DNA of 6,414 nucleotides from CAYJRR01 sp964372275 [NCBI: uncultured bacterium] (GTDB lineage: Bacteria > CAYJRR01). The notes beneath the pieces were generated by a model that had not been told where the DNA came from, ran no database searches, and saw only the letters and a program-made list of their open reading frames with translations. The position numbers and the translations under genes were made by a program. The stretch's first letter is position 1; the number at the start of each line of letters is the position of its first letter. Of this stretch, positions 5,901 to 6,414 are shown piece by piece. The DNA lies in NCBI GenBank assembly GCA_964372275.1, contig CAYJRR010000077.1:16109-22522 (forward strand). Direction: 5' to 3'.

Positions 5901-6222
5901 CCTGGATCTCGGCCACCTCGCGCTGGAGCGTGTCCATCGCCGCCTGCAGCATCTTCGTCGGATCGACGCGCGCCTGGTCGACGTAGTCCTCGCCGATGTA
6001 GTACGAGACCTTGCTCAGGATCTTGAGCTGGAACGGATCGGTCGCTTCGGATCTCCCGCCGACGTCGAACGGATGCATCGGGCCCGCGGCGACTTCGATC
6101 GGGCCTTCGGCGGCGGTGACGTAGGCAGGCTTGGCGGCCGAGGTGAAACCGGCGAGACGGGGAGCGACCGACGCGGCCGCGCCGATCAGGGCGGCGGCCC
6201 CGAGGATCTTCAAGATCCGCAT
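2989..6222 (-). CDS. Exported S41 family C-terminal processing peptidase with PDZ and multi-domain C-terminal extension, 1077 aa
   Basis: This is a serine protease of the CtpA/Prc (tail-specific protease) family, probably acting in the periplasm or at the cell surface. Residues 1-25 are a short basic start and an Ala/Gly-rich hydrophobic stretch (signal peptide or membrane anchor). Residues 60-200 form the family N-terminal region (LSTLDPHSVLLPP at 180-192). A PDZ domain spans about 200-290, with its ligand-binding loop at GGLGIVI (207-213). The S41 core spans about 300-475. In GGSASASEI, Ser407 is the expected nucleophile, and Lys432 in GEQTFGKGSVQ lies 25 residues later, the spacing seen in E. 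coli Prc. A charged Glu/Lys linker follows (about 500-565), then helices to about 625. Two beta-rich CARDB/Ig-like regions lie at about 636-740 and 775-875 (the second opening with GNGDG and ETVEVAVTVVNQGPG). A bacterial SH3-like domain spans about 888-945 and a final Ig-like domain about 967-1058. Typical CtpA proteins are 400-500 aa, so the C-terminal half is an extension likely to bind envelope partners or cell wall. The gene overlaps moaD by four bases. The domain limits outside the S41 core are inferred from sequence pattern. Confidence 0.9.
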   Translation of the reverse strand: MRILKILGAAALIGAAASVAPRLAGFTSAAKPAYVTAAEGPIEVAAGPMHPFDVGGRSEATDPFQLKILSKVSYYIGEDYVDQARVDPTKMLQAAMDTLQREVAEIQVEYTDSDGGKASLDGGALMRVHVGSAERTFNGKVRDLDEMVVRLKEVFSFLRKELPPQSNPEQLEYAAIGGMLSTLDPHSVLLPPEVYDEMKLSTTGEFGGLGIVIAIRDSQLTVISPLDDTPASRAGIKAGDRITKIGEESTVNMALDEAVKKLRGPKGTAVTIGVQRRGMPEPREYTLIRDTIRIVNVEGQLLSENVGYVRVKGFQEETGHDVKAQIDRMRAQAPGGTLKGVVLDLRNNPGGLLDEAIKLTDLFLETGPIVTTVGAPGSRLREEKNAKWPDTDKETPVIVLTNGGSASASEIVAGALKNRDRALVLGEQTFGKGSVQNLFDLRDGSALKLTIAKYLTPGDVSIQSVGVTPDIETVPVKISTEQIDLTGESRKFRESDLDRHFDGEGAGRREKPVLALRFLDGSSKGPVSRFAPMLPKDEGREKKKEDGASGTPGGEPEEEEELDPEYRKTADLAKDFEVQLAVSLLKQAGHYSRRKMLGGANAVIAKAASDQDQKIAEEFRKLGIDWSSGRDAGTPKLSAVIDFGAPADGVAAGDEVKLTVHVTNVGTGEVSRLRGISESDEPLFDDIELAFGRLKPGQTRSWSVPMKLPKSWPASVVETTIALQRGDDAPIQKVPGRLTVKPLPRPSFAYSWQVLDGGAAAPLPKGLKGAAEEAVVGNGDGIAQTGETVEVAVTVVNQGPGESPEPVAMLKNLEGEGIFIDRGRIKFDRLAPGKSADGRFRFQVREGFSKDRFELRLTVADSVLGEYVTEKLELPSGPRGGSLASAGGRVQVSQAGTPIHAGASEKSVVLARAGAGSTLSAKAKLGVEWIQVQLPDGRAGWIPASFATPTGRAASAAGVEVVRMAPPRIAVAPRSDQLVATDERTTLQGTATDDHGIKDLWVMVNDKKVYYRTFPGNLPVREPVPFAADLPLKDGQNRITVIARDKGDLQSMASFSIRRPKAGEAAAATPRKTTSVQ
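4538..4555 (-). repeat. GAG-codon tract in the protease linker
   Basis: A run of CTC triplets on the + strand encodes consecutive glutamates (GEPEEEEEL, about residues 554-562) in the hinge between the peptidase core and the C-terminal domains. It is low-complexity and could vary in length between strains by slippage. Just before it lies a Lys/Glu-rich stretch (REKKKED). Confidence 0.5.
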
Positions 6223-6231
6223 CGTCCGCTG

Positions 6232-6260
6232 ATCTTATCGTCCGGTCCGGGGGGAGGCAA
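6232..6260 (-). promoter_or_regulatory. Promoter of the S41 peptidase-moaD-moaE operon (leaderless type)
   Basis: On the - strand TTGCCT (6260-6255) and TAAGAT (6237-6232) are 17 bases apart, each matching four of six consensus bases. The second box ends nine bases before the ATG at 6222, so transcription would start only a few bases before, or at, the start codon. No Shine-Dalgarno is visible. A perfect 10-base palindrome, TCGAGCTCGA (6261-6270), touches the -35 box on its upstream side and is a possible operator. Confidence 0.5.
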
Positions 6261-6294
6261 TCGAGCTCGAAGGCCGGCACGGATCGGTCGGCCA

Positions 6295-6323
6295 TCGAAA
6301 AAGGGTCGTTTCGGCGGTAGGAT
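6295..6323 (+). promoter_or_regulatory. Possible promoter of the divergent right-edge gene (leaderless type)
   Basis: TCGAAA (6295-6300) and TAGGAT (6318-6323) are separated by 17 bases, and TAGGAT ends exactly nine bases before the GTG at 6333. This is the same layout as on the other strand in front of the S41 peptidase. The -35 match is modest (four of six). Confidence 0.4.
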
Positions 6324-6332
6324 GCGGCTGAC

Positions 6333-6414
6333 GTGACCGCGACCGGACGAGGTCCGAATCGTTTGCGTGCGCGTGCGCTCCGAGCGGCGATGGCGATCGC
6401 CGCCCTCCTGCCGC
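6333..6414 (+). CDS. N-terminus of an unidentified, probably exported protein (3' partial)
   Basis: From the GTG at 6333 a frame stays open for 27 codons to the window edge. It begins MTATGRGPNRLRARALRAAM and continues AIAALLP. An Arg-rich stretch followed by an Ala/Leu/Ile hydrophobic segment is typical of the start of a signal peptide or a first membrane helix. An in-frame ATG at 6390 is an alternative start but would lose the basic region. The upstream promoter-like pair and the divergent arrangement with the S41 peptidase gene support a real gene start. The family cannot be told from 27 residues. Confidence 0.5.
   Translation, partial: MTATGRGPNRLRARALRAAMAIAALLP

Noticed and set aside
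2720-6222. Idea that the S41 C-terminal protease trims the extra MoaD tail encoded next to it
   Set aside because: The protease has an export signal or membrane anchor and should act outside the cytoplasm, while MoaD works in the cytosol. Adjacency alone does not overcome this.
1684-6336. A 4.6-kb + strand open frame (1550 codons) antisense to the peptidase, moaD and moaE genes
   Set aside because: Its translation is Arg/Pro/Asp/Leu-rich with no recognisable domain, it starts inside the nrnA-like gene, and it covers clearly real genes on the other strand. Long antisense frames are expected where third codon positions are nearly all G or C.
1-6414. tRNA, rRNA, CRISPR array, insertion sequence or phage integration site
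   Set aside because: I saw no cloverleaf-like segments, regularly spaced direct repeats, transposase motifs or terminal inverted repeats on either strand.

Overview
The window is GC-rich and compact, and almost all of it is coding. Third positions are so often G or C that long antisense frames stay open by chance. A large secreted protease with PDZ, bacterial SH3 and Ig-like extensions, together with molybdenum-cofactor genes, suggests a free-living, high-GC, probably Gram-negative bacterium. Acidobacteriota, Myxococcota or a similar lineage would fit, but nothing here fixes the phylum.

Left block (+ strand, 2-1990): the last 27 codons of an unidentified gene overlap by 4 bases the start of a 270-aa, probably tail-anchored helical protein of unknown function. 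A DHH/DHHA1 phosphoesterase of the NrnA type (nanoRNA / pAp phosphatase) follows after a 52-base gap that may hold its own promoter. The block ends at a strong 35-base hairpin that appears to serve as a shared terminator for both strands.

Right block (- strand, read from 6222 down to 2115): a 1077-aa exported S41 C-terminal processing peptidase overlaps by 4 bases a MoaD-type sulfur carrier. MoaD in turn runs into MoaE, the large subunit of molybdopterin synthase. A 22-codon ORF that is more than half lysine lies just downstream. It has its own consensus-like promoter embedded in the end of moaE, a perfect Shine-Dalgarno sequence, and the terminator hairpin behind it.

Right edge (+ strand, 6333 onward): the beginning of a divergent gene with an export-signal-like N-terminus, separated from the protease gene by 110 bases carrying two apparent back-to-back promoters.

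The most interesting points are: (1) MoaD does not end at its Gly-Gly but carries nine more residues, and a one-base frame change inside a GGCGGGG run at that exact place would fuse MoaD-GG to MoaE; (2) the tiny Lys-rich gene with unusually good expression signals; (3) a repeated leaderless-type layout (TAnnnT hexamer 9-11 bases before a start codon that lacks a Shine-Dalgarno sequence); (4) a His-to-Gln change in the first metal-binding motif of the NrnA-like enzyme.
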